Positions 43,211 to 53,136 of a stretch of DNA of 64,000 bases are shown in pieces (position 1 is the first letter of the stretch; the number at the start of each line of letters is the position of its first letter). Under the pieces are notes generated by a model. That model searched no databases and was not told the origin of the DNA. It saw nothing but the letters and a program-made list of their open reading frames with translations. Source of the DNA: Dyella_B nitratireducens (GTDB taxonomy: Bacteria > Pseudomonadota > Gammaproteobacteria > Xanthomonadales > Rhodanobacteraceae). Made by a program: the position numbers and the translations under genes. Where the stretch lies: assembly GCF_049532905.1 (NCBI RefSeq), contig NZ_CP064032.1, positions 3,286,001 through 3,350,000 on the forward strand, in the 5' to 3' direction.

Positions 43211-45337
43211 CTAACCCGCTCCCACCCGGCGCGCTTCCACCACATTCGGCAACGCCACCAGCCGATCCAGCAGGGTCGACAGCTGTTCGAAATCCCGCAC
43301 TCGCAGGGTGTAGCGCATCTCCACCTCGCCAGTACGCGGGAACAACCGGCTGTTGGAGGCAATGATGTTGATGTTGGCGTTGCTGATCACGCCCACCACA
43401 TCCTTCTGCAACCCCTTTCGATCGTAGCCGTTGAGCTGAATGGTGACCTCGTAGGCCTGCGCGTCGGCCTGGCCCCAGCTCACCTCGATCACCCGGTCCG
43501 GATCGCGCCGGGCCAACCGCGCCAGACTGGCGCAATTGGCGCGGTGCACGGAAACGCCCTTGGTGCGCGTGATGAAACCGCGCACCGGATCGCCGGGCAA
43601 CGGCTGGCAGCACTTGGCCAGCACGGTGAGCAGGTTGCCTACTCCTTCGATGGTGATGGCGCTGTGGTCGAACACGGTGGGACGTGCCACGGGGGCCGGG
43701 ACATTGGGAATCGGCTCGGATGGCTGTTGCGACTCCTGTAATACGCGCGCCACTTGCCCCGGACTGATTTCGCCCAGCGCGAGCCCGACCAGCAATTCGT
43801 CCAGTGTCTGCAGATGGAACAGCGCCGGCAGCTTCGCAATGTCCACGTCCGGCAAGGCCAGGCGTTTCAGTTCGCGTTCGAGCAAGGCGCGGCCTGCCGC
43901 GAGATTGGCGTCATGCGCGCTGCGCCGGAACCACGCACGCACCTTGTCACGTGCGCGGCTGGTATGCAGATAGCCATGATGCGGCGACAGCCAATCACGC
44001 CGCGGTTCAGCAATCTTGGTGGTGAGAATTTCCACGCGATCGCCGCTGTGCGGCTGATGGGTCAGCGGCACGATGCGCCCGTTGACCTTGGCGCCGCGGC
44101 AACGATGCCCCACTTCGGTATGCACGTGATAAGCGAAGTCGAGCACGGTGGCACCATGCGGCATGTCGACCACTTCGCCTTTGGGCGTCAACACGTAGAC
44201 GCGATCTTCGAGCAGCTCCGTCTGCAGCTCGGCAGCCAGTTCGCCATCGTCGTTGCGTGGTTCCAGCAACTTGCGCATCCAGGCGATCTTCGCCTCGAAA
44301 TCCGCATCGCCGCTGCCACCTTCCTTGTAGCGCCAATGCGCGGCCACGCCCAACTCGTTGGCACGGTGCATGTCATGCGTGCGGATCTGCACTTCGAGCG
44401 TCTTGCCCTGCGGGCCGATCACCGCCGTGTGCAGCGAGCGGTAACCGTTGCTCTTGGGCCGCGCCACATAGTCGTCGAATTCGCCGGGCAGATGCGGCCA
44501 CAAGGCATGCACGATGCCGAGTGCGGCATAGCAGTCAGCCACGCTGTCCACCAGGATGCGCACGGCGCGGATGTCGTAGAGATCGGAGAACTCCAGCGCC
44601 TTGCGCTGCATCTTCTTCCAGATGGAGTAGATGTGCTTGGGGCGTCCTGCAAGATCGGCCTTGACGCCGGCCGTGCGCAACGCTTCACCCAGTTCAAACA
44701 GCGATTCACGGATGAAATGTTCGCGGTCGCTGCGGCGCTCGTCCAACAGCTTGGCAATGCGCCTGTAGGTATCCGGTTGCAGGTAGCGGAAGGCGATATC
44801 TTCCAGCTCCCACTTTAGTTGCCAGATACCGAGACGGTTGGCGAGCGGTGCGTGGATGTCGCGAGTGAGCCTTCCCAGTTCCTGTCGCTCGTCTTCTGGC
44901 AAGTTGACGGCAGCACGCATGCGGGCCAACTGCCGTGATAGCAGGATAAACACCACGCGCACATCGCGAATGATCGCCAGCAACAGGCGACGCAAACCCT
45001 CCGAACCACCCTCTGGCGGACGCTGCGCATGCAATGCCCATACGCGTTCCGCGGCCATCTGGCCGGCGACCAGACGCTGCAACTCCTCCGGCAAAGACGC
45101 GGCGCGCTGCTCCCACACCAGTGGATGCGTGCGCCCGATTTCGAACCACAATGCGGACGCCTGGGTATGCGCATCGCAACCAAGCATGGCCAGCAGGTCC
45201 AACACGTCGCCGCATTCGTGCTCGTTCACGCCATTTTGCGCGCACACTGCCAGCGCGTCGGCCAGTACCGGGGGCAGTGTGCCCGCCCGTGACTGCCACG
45301 CCGCCAAGTGTCCTGCGGTGGTGGTGGCGTGAACCAT
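43211..45337 (-). CDS. relA: (p)ppGpp synthetase RelA
   Basis: 708 aa from ATG 45337; the open frame runs back into the GTAG repeat. Inactive hydrolase-like N-terminal region without the HD pair, synthetase domain with RPKHIYSIWKKMQRK and EFDDYVARPKSNGYRSLHT, where EFDD (not RxKD) marks a RelA-type synthetase. TGS domain (RVYVLTPKGEVVDMPHGATV), zinc-finger-like CCQPLPGDP and C-terminal ACT/RRM (VTIQLNGYDRKGL). Ribosome-associated stringent response enzyme. Confidence 0.95.
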   Translation of the reverse strand: MVHATTTAGHLAAWQSRAGTLPPVLADALAVCAQNGVNEHECGDVLDLLAMLGCDAHTQASALWFEIGRTHPLVWEQRAASLPEELQRLVAGQMAAERVWALHAQRPPEGGSEGLRRLLLAIIRDVRVVFILLSRQLARMRAAVNLPEDERQELGRLTRDIHAPLANRLGIWQLKWELEDIAFRYLQPDTYRRIAKLLDERRSDREHFIRESLFELGEALRTAGVKADLAGRPKHIYSIWKKMQRKALEFSDLYDIRAVRILVDSVADCYAALGIVHALWPHLPGEFDDYVARPKSNGYRSLHTAVIGPQGKTLEVQIRTHDMHRANELGVAAHWRYKEGGSGDADFEAKIAWMRKLLEPRNDDGELAAELQTELLEDRVYVLTPKGEVVDMPHGATVLDFAYHVHTEVGHRCRGAKVNGRIVPLTHQPHSGDRVEILTTKIAEPRRDWLSPHHGYLHTSRARDKVRAWFRRSAHDANLAAGRALLERELKRLALPDVDIAKLPALFHLQTLDELLVGLALGEISPGQVARVLQESQQPSEPIPNVPAPVARPTVFDHSAITIEGVGNLLTVLAKCCQPLPGDPVRGFITRTKGVSVHRANCASLARLARRDPDRVIEVSWGQADAQAYEVTIQLNGYDRKGLQKDVVGVISNANINIIASNSRLFPRTGEVEMRYTLRVRDFEQLSTLLDRLVALPNVVEARRVGAG

Positions 45338-45395
45338 GTGTGCTTCGTTTGTCGACCGTATGGGATGAGCATAGCTCAACCGCTCGATCGAGCAT

Positions 45396-45464
45396 GCAGG
45401 TTGGAGTACAAACCCCAACATCGCCATGACAGGTCTACCGTGTTGGGTTTGCACCCCAACCTAC
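45396..45464. repeat. GTAG-type inverted repeat, copy 6 (degenerate left arm)
   Basis: The left arm reads GCAGGTTGGAGTACAAACCC, with three changes from the consensus; the right arm is intact and ends CCCCAACCTAC. The complement of CTA at 45461-45463 is the hrpA stop codon. Confidence 0.85.
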
Positions 45465-48400
45465 AGCGCTTCGAGCGCCTTTGCCAACCGCTTCACCGAC
45501 ACCGGCTCGGCCGTCTTCAACTCCTGCGCAAACAGCGACACTCGCCATTCCTCGATCAGCCAGCGCAATTCGTCCAAGCCCTCATCGCCGGCGGCACGAT
45601 GCTTGAGGTATTCGCGCCAATACGGCAACACCTGCAACATACGTTGCTGATCCTTTGTCGGGTCCTGACGCAGACGTTCGGCACGCAAGCGCATGGCTTT
45701 CAAGTAGCGCGGGAAATGCGCAAGCCGCGAGGTCGACAGCTCGCGCAGAAAGCCTGGCGCTAGCATACCGTCAAGTTGTTCGCGCAGATCGTCATAGCTC
45801 GCACGGGCGAAGCCGATCAACGGCGGCTGCAGCCAGGGCTTCATCTCGGCTTGCGCTTCGATGATCGGCTCGGCCAGCTTCAGACGCTCCACGGCAGCCG
45901 CAAACAATTCGCGTACGACATGTGTACGCAGCACGTCGAACTCGGCAGCGCTGCGCACGTTGATATGCTGCGTGGCAAGCAGATCGTCGAAAGCACCTTC
46001 GACCAAGTCTTCGCGCAAGCTGTCGACGCTACCAAGCGGCGCATATTTAAGGGAAATAGGATTGGAAATCGGCAAGCGGCGACGTGCTTGCTTGACGTCG
46101 CTGACGATTGCATGACGTAGCAGGCGTTCAACACCTTTGACATGCGCCATCCGCGCTTCGTCATGCCGTTCGAAGACGCGCAGCGCCACGGCTTCACCGA
46201 GATCGACCAACGCAGGGAAAGCCATCAAGCCACCTTCGGAGCGCACCTGTTCAGGGATCTCTTCAAAATCCCAGTTGGTGACGTCCTCACGCGTGAGCTC
46301 AATGTCGGTCTTGCGCGAGAACGCTTCGCGCGCCTGCCCCTCCCATTGCTGGCGTAGTTGGCCGAGGTCTCGACCCGTAGCGAGCGTGCGACCTTTCTCC
46401 TCATGCAGTCGAAAACGCATGGCAAAGTGCGACGCGAGTTCGATCGATGCGAAGTCGCCTGCGTCGATGTCCACGCCAGTCGTGCGGCGCAGAAACGCTG
46501 CCAACACCTTCGCCAGTGGTTCATCGCGCGGCGCCTCCGCCTCGACAAACGCGCGCGCGAAATCCGGCGCTGGCACAAAATTGCGGCGCAGTGCTTTTGG
46601 CAAACCGCGAATCAACTCAGCCACTTTGTCGCCGAGCAAGCCAGGCACCAGCCATTCGCACCGAGCAGCCGGCAAGGCATTGAGCATCGCCAGCGGTAGA
46701 TGCAAGGTGACGCCATCGGCTTCATCGCCAGGCACAAAGCGGTATTCAAGGCGATACCGTTGCAGCGGGACATCGAGCGAAGCCGGGAACGCTTTTGGAT
46801 CCAGACCCGCGCCACCGGCCATCACATCGTCAATCGACCAGCGCAGCGCCGCCTGTTCCGCAGGGCGCACATGACGGTACCAGGCATCCAGCGCACGGCT
46901 GCTTGCGATCTCTTCCGGCATTTTGCCGCGGAAGAAATCCACCAATTCGTCTTCGTGACGGATCAAGCCTTCGCGACGCTGGCGCGCTTCGATGCCGCGC
47001 GCGTCGTCCATTACACGCTGGTTGGCGCGCACGAAATCTGCGCGCGCTTCGATGTCACCGCGCGCGAGTGCCTCGCGCAGAAAAATATCGTGGGCAAGCG
47101 GGGGATCCTGCTTCTGGAACGTCACCGGGCGACGTTCGACCAGCACCAGGCCAAACAGGCTCACTTGTTCATACGCCACCACGGTGCCGCGTTTGCGCGA
47201 CCAATGCGCATCGCGGCATGTGCTGCGCAAGAGATGCGCAGCTTGCTGTTCGATCCACAGCGGCTCCACGCGCGCGCACATCATGCCCCACACGCGGCCA
47301 CCGATATCCAGGATTTGCGCGGCGAAGAGCCAATTCGGCGGTGTCTTGGCGAGTGCCGAACCAGGGAACACCTGGAAGCGGCGTTCGCGGGTGCTGCGGT
47401 AGATGCCCTTTTCGTCTTTGTGACCGGCTTGCGTAGGGAGACCGGCTAGCAGGCTGCGATGTACTGCTTCGTACTGCCGCTCGGCGCTGCTCTCACTCCC
47501 CTCCGGAGAAAGGGCTGGGGTGACGGGGCGGGGCTTGCGGGAAGCTTCGTCCGTACGAGTCTTTTGAAGACTCCTTTCGCGCACGGACTTGACTCCGCGC
47601 GAGCTTGTCCTCTCACCTTCTCCCCGGAGAGGAGAGGGGGAAGAACCCGTGGCATCCAATTTCCACCCAAGCTCCTGCACCACCAGCAGCAACTGCCGAT
47701 GCAACTCGCGCCACTCGCGCATCCGCAAGAAACTCAAAAAATGCCGCGAACACCAGTCACGCAACTTCGACTGTGTCAGCTCTTCATGTGCACTGTCGTA
47801 TTCGCGCCACAGGTTCAAGACACCGATGACATCCGACTTGGGATCGGCAAACGCCGCATGCGCCGCATCCGCCTGCTGGCGTGCATCAGCGGGACGTTCG
47901 CGCGGGTCCTGGATGCTGAGAAAGGCCACCACCACCAGCAATTCGCGCAGACTACCCAGTGTGTGCGCTTCGACCAGCATGCGCGCCAGTTGCACGTCGA
48001 TCGGCAGGCGAGCCAGCGTTCGGCCGATCTGGGTGAGCTGGCGCCTTTCATCAATGGCGCTGATTTCGGCGAGGCGGCGATAACCATCCGCTACGACGCG
48101 CGGATCAGGCGATTCGAGGAATGGAAATTCATCGACCTCGCCCAACTGCAACGATAGCATGCGCAGAATCACATTGGCGAGTGAGGAACGCAGCAGCTCC
48201 GGATCGGTGTAAGCCGTACGCGAGGCGTAATCGGCTTCGTCATACAAGCGGTAGCAGACACCGGGACCGACACGTCCACAGCGTCCTTTACGCTGATCGG
48301 CTGCCGCTTGCGAAACCGGCTCCACGTGCAAGCGCTCCAGCTGGCTGCGCTGGCTATAACGCTTCACGCGCGCGGTGCCGGTATCGATCACATAGCGGAT

Positions 48401-49525
48401 GCGCGGCACGGTAAGCGAGGTTTCCGCCACGTTGGTGGCCAGCACCACGCGACGCTTCGGCCCGGGCTTGAACACGCGGTCCTGATCGGTCGCAGACAGA
48501 CGCGCATACAACGGCATGATTTCCGTTTCACGGTATTGCCGCCGTGACAACATCAGATGCGCATCACGGATCTCGCGCTCGCCAGGCATGAACACCAGCA
48601 CATCACCAAGCGGATCGTCGTGCGTAATTTCATCCAATACCGCGGCGATGTGTTCCGCACTGCCCTGCTGCCATTCGCTGTTGCGCTGATTGCGACGCGC
48701 TGCCATCTCGTCCACGGCACGCCAACGTACTTCCACCGGATAGGTACGCCCTTCCACCGAGACCACCGGTGCGTTGCCGAAGTGTTCGGCGAAGCGCGCG
48801 GTATCGATGGTGGCGGACGTGACGATGATTTTCAGCTCCGGCCGCCGGACAACCAGGCGCTTCAGATACCCAAGCAAGAAATCGATGTTGAGACTGCGTT
48901 CGTGCGCCTCGTCGATGATGATGGTGTCGTACGAGGACAACCACGGATCGTTCTGCGTTTCGGCCAGCAAGATGCCATCGGTCATGAACTTGACCAGGCT
49001 TTGCTCGGAAACCTGATCGGTAAAGCGCACCTGGAAACCGACCTTGTCACCCAGCTGCGTGCCCAGTTCTTCCGCCACCCGACGTGCGACCGAGCGTGCG
49101 GCCAGGCGGCGCGGCTGCGTGCAGCCGATCATGCCCGCTTCGCCACGCCCTGCCGCCAGACACAGCTTCGGCAGCTGCGTGGTTTTACCCGAACCGGTTT
49201 CGCCCGCAATCACCACCACTTGATGCTCGCGGATAAGCTTGACGATCTCATCGGCGCGCGCGGTGATCGGTAGCGATTCGTCCAGGCGGATGTCCGGCTT
49301 GCTCTGCGCACGCCGCTGCCTACGCTCGGCCGAGGCGGCAATATCGGTTGCCAGCGCATCCAGCTTCTTCGCATCCGGACGACGCGACAGGCCGCGCCAG
49401 CGGCCCAGCAGCCGGCCGAAGTCACGGCTGGAAACCATGTCCAGCGACTGGCGCAGCGCACGCAGGCGGCTTTCCGGCGAAGTGGGGGGAGTGTCGGGCT
49501 TCGTATCGCTCATGGAGCCGCACAT
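45461..49525 (-). CDS. hrpA: DEAH-box RNA helicase HrpA with an in-frame repeat insertion
   Basis: 1354 aa from ATG 49525 (a second ATG at 49513 is equally likely). Walker A GETGSGKTT (108-116), DEAH (205-208), SATI block IVTSATIDTARFAEHF, and motif VI QRKGRCGRVGPG, followed by the helicase-associated domains and the long HrpA C-terminal domain (DUF3418-type). HrpA resolves stalled or collided ribosomes in E. coli. Residues about 627-676, a Ser/Arg/Pro-rich stretch (SSPSPLRGEGERTSS onward), are absent from the E. coli protein at the matching place and are encoded by a palindromic repeat. The frame is intact. The stop is contributed by the GTAG repeat. Confidence 0.94.
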   Translation of the reverse strand: MCGSMSDTKPDTPPTSPESRLRALRQSLDMVSSRDFGRLLGRWRGLSRRPDAKKLDALATDIAASAERRQRRAQSKPDIRLDESLPITARADEIVKLIREHQVVVIAGETGSGKTTQLPKLCLAAGRGEAGMIGCTQPRRLAARSVARRVAEELGTQLGDKVGFQVRFTDQVSEQSLVKFMTDGILLAETQNDPWLSSYDTIIIDEAHERSLNIDFLLGYLKRLVVRRPELKIIVTSATIDTARFAEHFGNAPVVSVEGRTYPVEVRWRAVDEMAARRNQRNSEWQQGSAEHIAAVLDEITHDDPLGDVLVFMPGEREIRDAHLMLSRRQYRETEIMPLYARLSATDQDRVFKPGPKRRVVLATNVAETSLTVPRIRYVIDTGTARVKRYSQRSQLERLHVEPVSQAAADQRKGRCGRVGPGVCYRLYDEADYASRTAYTDPELLRSSLANVILRMLSLQLGEVDEFPFLESPDPRVVADGYRRLAEISAIDERRQLTQIGRTLARLPIDVQLARMLVEAHTLGSLRELLVVVAFLSIQDPRERPADARQQADAAHAAFADPKSDVIGVLNLWREYDSAHEELTQSKLRDWCSRHFLSFLRMREWRELHRQLLLVVQELGWKLDATGSSPSPLRGEGERTSSRGVKSVRERSLQKTRTDEASRKPRPVTPALSPEGSESSAERQYEAVHRSLLAGLPTQAGHKDEKGIYRSTRERRFQVFPGSALAKTPPNWLFAAQILDIGGRVWGMMCARVEPLWIEQQAAHLLRSTCRDAHWSRKRGTVVAYEQVSLFGLVLVERRPVTFQKQDPPLAHDIFLREALARGDIEARADFVRANQRVMDDARGIEARQRREGLIRHEDELVDFFRGKMPEEIASSRALDAWYRHVRPAEQAALRWSIDDVMAGGAGLDPKAFPASLDVPLQRYRLEYRFVPGDEADGVTLHLPLAMLNALPAARCEWLVPGLLGDKVAELIRGLPKALRRNFVPAPDFARAFVEAEAPRDEPLAKVLAAFLRRTTGVDIDAGDFASIELASHFAMRFRLHEEKGRTLATGRDLGQLRQQWEGQAREAFSRKTDIELTREDVTNWDFEEIPEQVRSEGGLMAFPALVDLGEAVALRVFERHDEARMAHVKGVERLLRHAIVSDVKQARRRLPISNPISLKYAPLGSVDSLREDLVEGAFDDLLATQHINVRSAAEFDVLRTHVVRELFAAAVERLKLAEPIIEAQAEMKPWLQPPLIGFARASYDDLREQLDGMLAPGFLRELSTSRLAHFPRYLKAMRLRAERLRQDPTKDQQRMLQVLPYWREYLKHRAAGDEGLDELRWLIEEWRVSLFAQELKTAEPVSVKRLAKALEAL
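47492..47645. repeat. Palindromic repeat inserted in frame in hrpA
   Basis: About 150 bp bounded by inverted CT/GA-rich blocks (CTCCCCTCCGGAGAAAGGG at one end, CTCCCCGGAGAGGAGAGGG at the other) with an inner palindrome GAGTCTTTTGAAGACTC and GTCCGT/ACGGAC arms. Belongs with the CCCTCTCC-type palindromes at 20608 and inside element B. It adds about 50 codons without a stop. Edges approximate. Confidence 0.75.
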
Positions 49526-49624
49526 GATAGCCCGTATCTATCACCGGCATCTGCATTATTCATTTCCACCGCTACGTGCCGTTGGCTAACCTCGATCGCA
49601 GGTTCGATAAATAAGGAGTGCATC

Positions 49625-50092
49625 ATGGACACCCAGATCGGCATCGCCGAGCAGGATCGCGAAGTCATCGCCAGGCAACTTTCCAAGCTGCTGGCAGATA
49701 CCTACTCGCTCTACCTGAAAACCCACAGCTTTCACTGGAACGTGACTGGCCCGCACTTCAACAGCCTGCACACCATGTTCGAGACCCAGTACAACGAGCT
49801 GTGGCTGGCGGCCGATGAAGTGGCCGAACGCATTCGCGTACTGGACGTGTTCGCACCGGGCTCCTACAGCCAATTCGGCAAGCTCACCACCATCCAGGAA
49901 GAGTCCGGCGTGCCGGATTGGAAAGAGATGGTGACCCAGTTGGGGACCGGCCACGAGATTGCCGCAGCCACCTCGCGCGAGGTGATCAAGGCAGCCGACG
50001 GCGCCGGCGATGAAGGCACCATGGACATGGCCACTGGCCGCCTGAAGGCACACGAAAAGACTGCGTGGATGTTGCGCTCTTTGCTGAAGTAA
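49625..50092 (+). CDS. dps: Dps family ferritin-like DNA-protection protein
   Basis: 155 aa. Inter-subunit ferroxidase residues are present: His in KTHSFHWNVTGPHF and Asp/Glu in WLAADEVAERIR; C-terminal KAHEKTAWMLRSLL is family-typical. Forms 12-mers that oxidise and store iron and shield DNA. An AAGGAG-like site (ataaggagtg) precedes the ATG. The Lys-rich N-terminal DNA-binding tail of E. coli Dps is lacking. Confidence 0.95.
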   Translation: MDTQIGIAEQDREVIARQLSKLLADTYSLYLKTHSFHWNVTGPHFNSLHTMFETQYNELWLAADEVAERIRVLDVFAPGSYSQFGKLTTIQEESGVPDWKEMVTQLGTGHEIAAATSREVIKAADGAGDEGTMDMATGRLKAHEKTAWMLRSLLK

Positions 50093-50505
50093 TGCCGGAC
50101 TGGCGTTCCCTTGCTTGCCGTGCAAGGAAGATAGCGGCCGGCGAGCCGATCGGCATTTCCGGTTGCAGCGCAGGTAGACGAATGGACGTCCAAATGCGTT
50201 TCATTCACTTGCACGCATGAATAAAAAGTATGAAGTGATGAACGGCATGGCGGCTCGCTTGCAAGCTCATGGCATTCGGGAAAACCCCGCGCCCACGGCA
50301 GCAAGCCAACGCGACGCCCCGCTCCCGACCTGGCCATCCTCGTGTCCTTGCCGACAAGGGCACGAGGCGGTGTACGACTCTTGCGCCACCCTGCCCTGAC
50401 CTCGGCCTGACCACCCCACCCGCAATTTATTGAGCCACCTACCGCGAATTGGTTAAGCTCCGCAGGATTCATGCGCCTCGAAAGGGGTGAACTTCGGGGA
50501 TTTTC
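50093..50505. other. Intergenic region dps / glucan synthase; no supported gene
   Basis: About 410 bp. A small hairpin CCTTGC / GCAAGG (50109-50127) follows dps. A 60-codon frame from 50217 has no family similarity or convincing codon use. Presumably holds the promoter of the glucan synthase. Confidence 0.5.
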
Positions 50506-53133
50506 TTGAGCGCCAGACCCACTCCAACCAAATCCAGCCCCTTATCGATCATCGCTGCCATCCTGCTGGCGCTCGTGGTTGCCGCGTTGAACATCGGCCT
50601 GTGGTGGTGGGGCAACCTTCCGCATGGTCCGGAGGACTGGCACGGGCAGATCAACGGCTTCTCCGTATCGCTGTTCCAGCGCTACCAGAACCCGTTCAAC
50701 CAGAGCTATCCCAGCGACGACGAGATCGCCAGCGACCTGAAGCTGCTGCACCAGTACACCGGCCGCATCCGCACCTACTCCACCCTGGTGAATCCGCAGG
50801 TGTTCCGCCTGGCCCAAAAAGAGGGGCTGAAGGTGATGGTCGGCGCGGAGATCGACACCCGCCTGGAGAACAACGAGAAGGAGCTGGAGACGCTGATCGC
50901 CCTGGCGCGACGTTATCCGGACACCATCGAGCGCGTGACGGTAGGCAACGAGGCGCTGTTCCGCAACGACCTGCCCGTCGACAAGGTCATCACGTATCTC
51001 GACCGCGCGCGCGCGCATATCCGCCAGCCGGTGTCGATCGCCGAGCCCGACTATATCTGGCTGAAGTACCCGGAACTGGCCGATCACGTGGATTACATCA
51101 CCATCCACCTGTTCCCCTTTTGGAACGGCGTGACGGTGGCCGCGCCATTCCGGGGAGAAGACCAGGGCGCAGTCAGGCAGGCCGAAGATGCTTATCTGCA
51201 GATCAAGCAACGTTTTCCCAACAAACATGTGGTGGTTGGTGAGATCGGCTGGCCTTCCAACGGCGACCGCCGCGAACGCGCCTATCCATCCATCTCCAAC
51301 GAAGCCATCTTCGACCGCCAATGGCTGATCTGGGCCAAGCGCAACAACGTCGACTACTACCTGTTCGAAGCCTTCGATCAACCATGGAAGGAAGGCCTGG
51401 GCGAAGGCCGCACCGGCGCCTACTGGGGCGTGTTCAACGCTGATCGCCAGCTCAAGTTCCCCTTCACCGGCCCGGTAACGGAAGACACCGGCTGGCCGTG
51501 GAAGGCGATAGCCGCCAGTTTGCTGGCGATCATCCCGATGATCTGGTTCGGCATCCGCTTCCAGCGCTTCAAGCTGATGGGCCGGCTGTTCTTCGACGTG
51601 TTGATCCAGCTCGCCTGCGGCCTGATCGTGTGGTCGGTGACGCTGCCGTTCAATTTCTATCTGAGCTGGGTGGACTGGAGCATGTTGGTGCTGCTGTTCC
51701 CCGCGCAGGTGGCGATCCTGGCGATCCTGCTCATCAATGGCTTCGAGTTCACGGAAGTGTTGTGGCGGCGTCAATGGGTGCGCCATGCCGCCCTGCGGTC
51801 TCCCGACCCCGTCGACCAGCAGCCCTTCGTTTCCATCCATCTGGCTTGCTACAACGAGCCGCCGGAAATGGTGATCATCACGCTCGATTCGCTGGCCGCG
51901 CTCGAGTATGAGAATTACGAAGTGCTGGTGATCGACAACAACACCAAGGACCCGGCGATCTGGCAGCCAGTGCAGGAATACTGCGAAAAGCTCGGGTCCA
52001 AGTTCCGCTTCTTCCACCTGGAGCCATGGCCCGGCTTCAAAGCGGGCGCGCTGAATTTCGGCCTGAAGGAAACCAGCCCGAAGGCCGATGTGGTGGCGGT
52101 GATCGATGCCGACTACGTGGTACGCAAGGACTGGCTCAGTACGCTCACCGGTTACTTCCACGACCCCAAAGTGGCCGTGGTGCAGTGCCCGCAGGCGCAT
52201 CGCGATTTCGAGCAAAACCGCTTCCGCCGCATGACCGCATGGGAATACGACGGCTTCTTCCGCATCGGTATGCATCATCGCAACGAGCGCAACGCGATCA
52301 TCCAGCACGGCACCATGACCATGGTGCGTCGCTCGGCACTGGAAGGTACGGGCGGCTGGTCGGAATGGACCATCTGCGAAGACGCCGAACTCGGCCTGCG
52401 CCTGATGCACGCCGGCTACGAACTGGTCTATGTCGATGAGCTGATGGGCAAAGGCCTCACCCCGGCCGACTTCAAGGCATACAAGAGCCAGCGCTACCGC
52501 TGGGCCTTCGGTGCCATGCAGATCCTCAAGGGCCGCTGGAACTGGATGACGAAGAAGGGGCCGCTCAGCGGTGGCCAGCGTTTCCACTTTCTCACCGGCT
52601 GGTTCAGCTGGTTCGCCGATGCGCTGCACTTGCTCTTCACACTGATGGCGATCTTCTGGACCGCGGGCATGGTCGGCCTGCCACAGGTTTTCAGCTTGCC
52701 GATGCAACTGTTCCTGATTCCGATCATCGGCTTCTTCTTCGCCAAGGCCATCTTCGGTGTCGTGTTGTACCGCGCGCGCGTACCCTGCGGCTGGTACGAC
52801 ATCATCATGGCCTCGCTCGCCAGCATGAGCCTCAGCCATGCCATCGCGCGCGGCATTCTGCATGGCCTGACGCGTGAGAAAACCTCGTTCGTGGTCACCG
52901 CCAAGAGCCGACGCCTGGGTGGTAGCAACTTCGCTGCCTTTACCCCGGTGCGCGAGGAAATGTTTATGTTCATCGCACTCATGCTGTGCATCATCGGCAT
53001 GGCCAAGAGCACGGCCGCTCACTTCACCGAAGGCCGGTTGTGGATGTTCATCCTGGCCGCACAGTCGATTCCGTACTTCTCGGCGCTGGCGGGTGCATGG
53101 ATCGCGCACAAATCAGGTGACAAGACCGGCTGA
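50506..53133 (+). CDS. GH17-GT2 fusion beta-glucan synthase (NdvB-like)
   Basis: 875 aa from a TTG with GGGGA 5 nt upstream. One N-terminal membrane span, then a glycoside hydrolase family 17-like domain (about 45-320) with both catalytic Glu: GNEALF (E149) and GEIGWPS (E246). Four or so membrane spans (about 335-415), a GT2 domain with DAD (534-536), ED (625-626) and QRYRW (662-666), and further C-terminal spans. The layout matches NdvB-type beta-1,3-glucan synthases of Bradyrhizobium and Pseudomonas, which make periplasmic cyclic glucans linked to osmotic adaptation and biofilm drug tolerance. The exact linkage made is not predictable. A GTAG repeat starts 3 bp after the stop. Confidence 0.92.
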   Translation: MSARPTPTKSSPLSIIAAILLALVVAALNIGLWWWGNLPHGPEDWHGQINGFSVSLFQRYQNPFNQSYPSDDEIASDLKLLHQYTGRIRTYSTLVNPQVFRLAQKEGLKVMVGAEIDTRLENNEKELETLIALARRYPDTIERVTVGNEALFRNDLPVDKVITYLDRARAHIRQPVSIAEPDYIWLKYPELADHVDYITIHLFPFWNGVTVAAPFRGEDQGAVRQAEDAYLQIKQRFPNKHVVVGEIGWPSNGDRRERAYPSISNEAIFDRQWLIWAKRNNVDYYLFEAFDQPWKEGLGEGRTGAYWGVFNADRQLKFPFTGPVTEDTGWPWKAIAASLLAIIPMIWFGIRFQRFKLMGRLFFDVLIQLACGLIVWSVTLPFNFYLSWVDWSMLVLLFPAQVAILAILLINGFEFTEVLWRRQWVRHAALRSPDPVDQQPFVSIHLACYNEPPEMVIITLDSLAALEYENYEVLVIDNNTKDPAIWQPVQEYCEKLGSKFRFFHLEPWPGFKAGALNFGLKETSPKADVVAVIDADYVVRKDWLSTLTGYFHDPKVAVVQCPQAHRDFEQNRFRRMTAWEYDGFFRIGMHHRNERNAIIQHGTMTMVRRSALEGTGGWSEWTICEDAELGLRLMHAGYELVYVDELMGKGLTPADFKAYKSQRYRWAFGAMQILKGRWNWMTKKGPLSGGQRFHFLTGWFSWFADALHLLFTLMAIFWTAGMVGLPQVFSLPMQLFLIPIIGFFFAKAIFGVVLYRARVPCGWYDIIMASLASMSLSHAIARGILHGLTREKTSFVVTAKSRRLGGSNFAAFTPVREEMFMFIALMLCIIGMAKSTAAHFTEGRLWMFILAAQSIPYFSALAGAWIAHKSGDKTG

Positions 53134-53136
53134 CCC

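Noticed and set aside
50217..50399. 60-codon frame after dps
   Set aside because: Poor codon use and no motif; likely chance.
50542..53109. 855-codon open frame antisense to the glucan synthase
   Set aside because: It mirrors the third-codon-position GC bias of the real gene, is His/Gln/Asp-rich with no family motif, and the sense gene has all catalytic residues.
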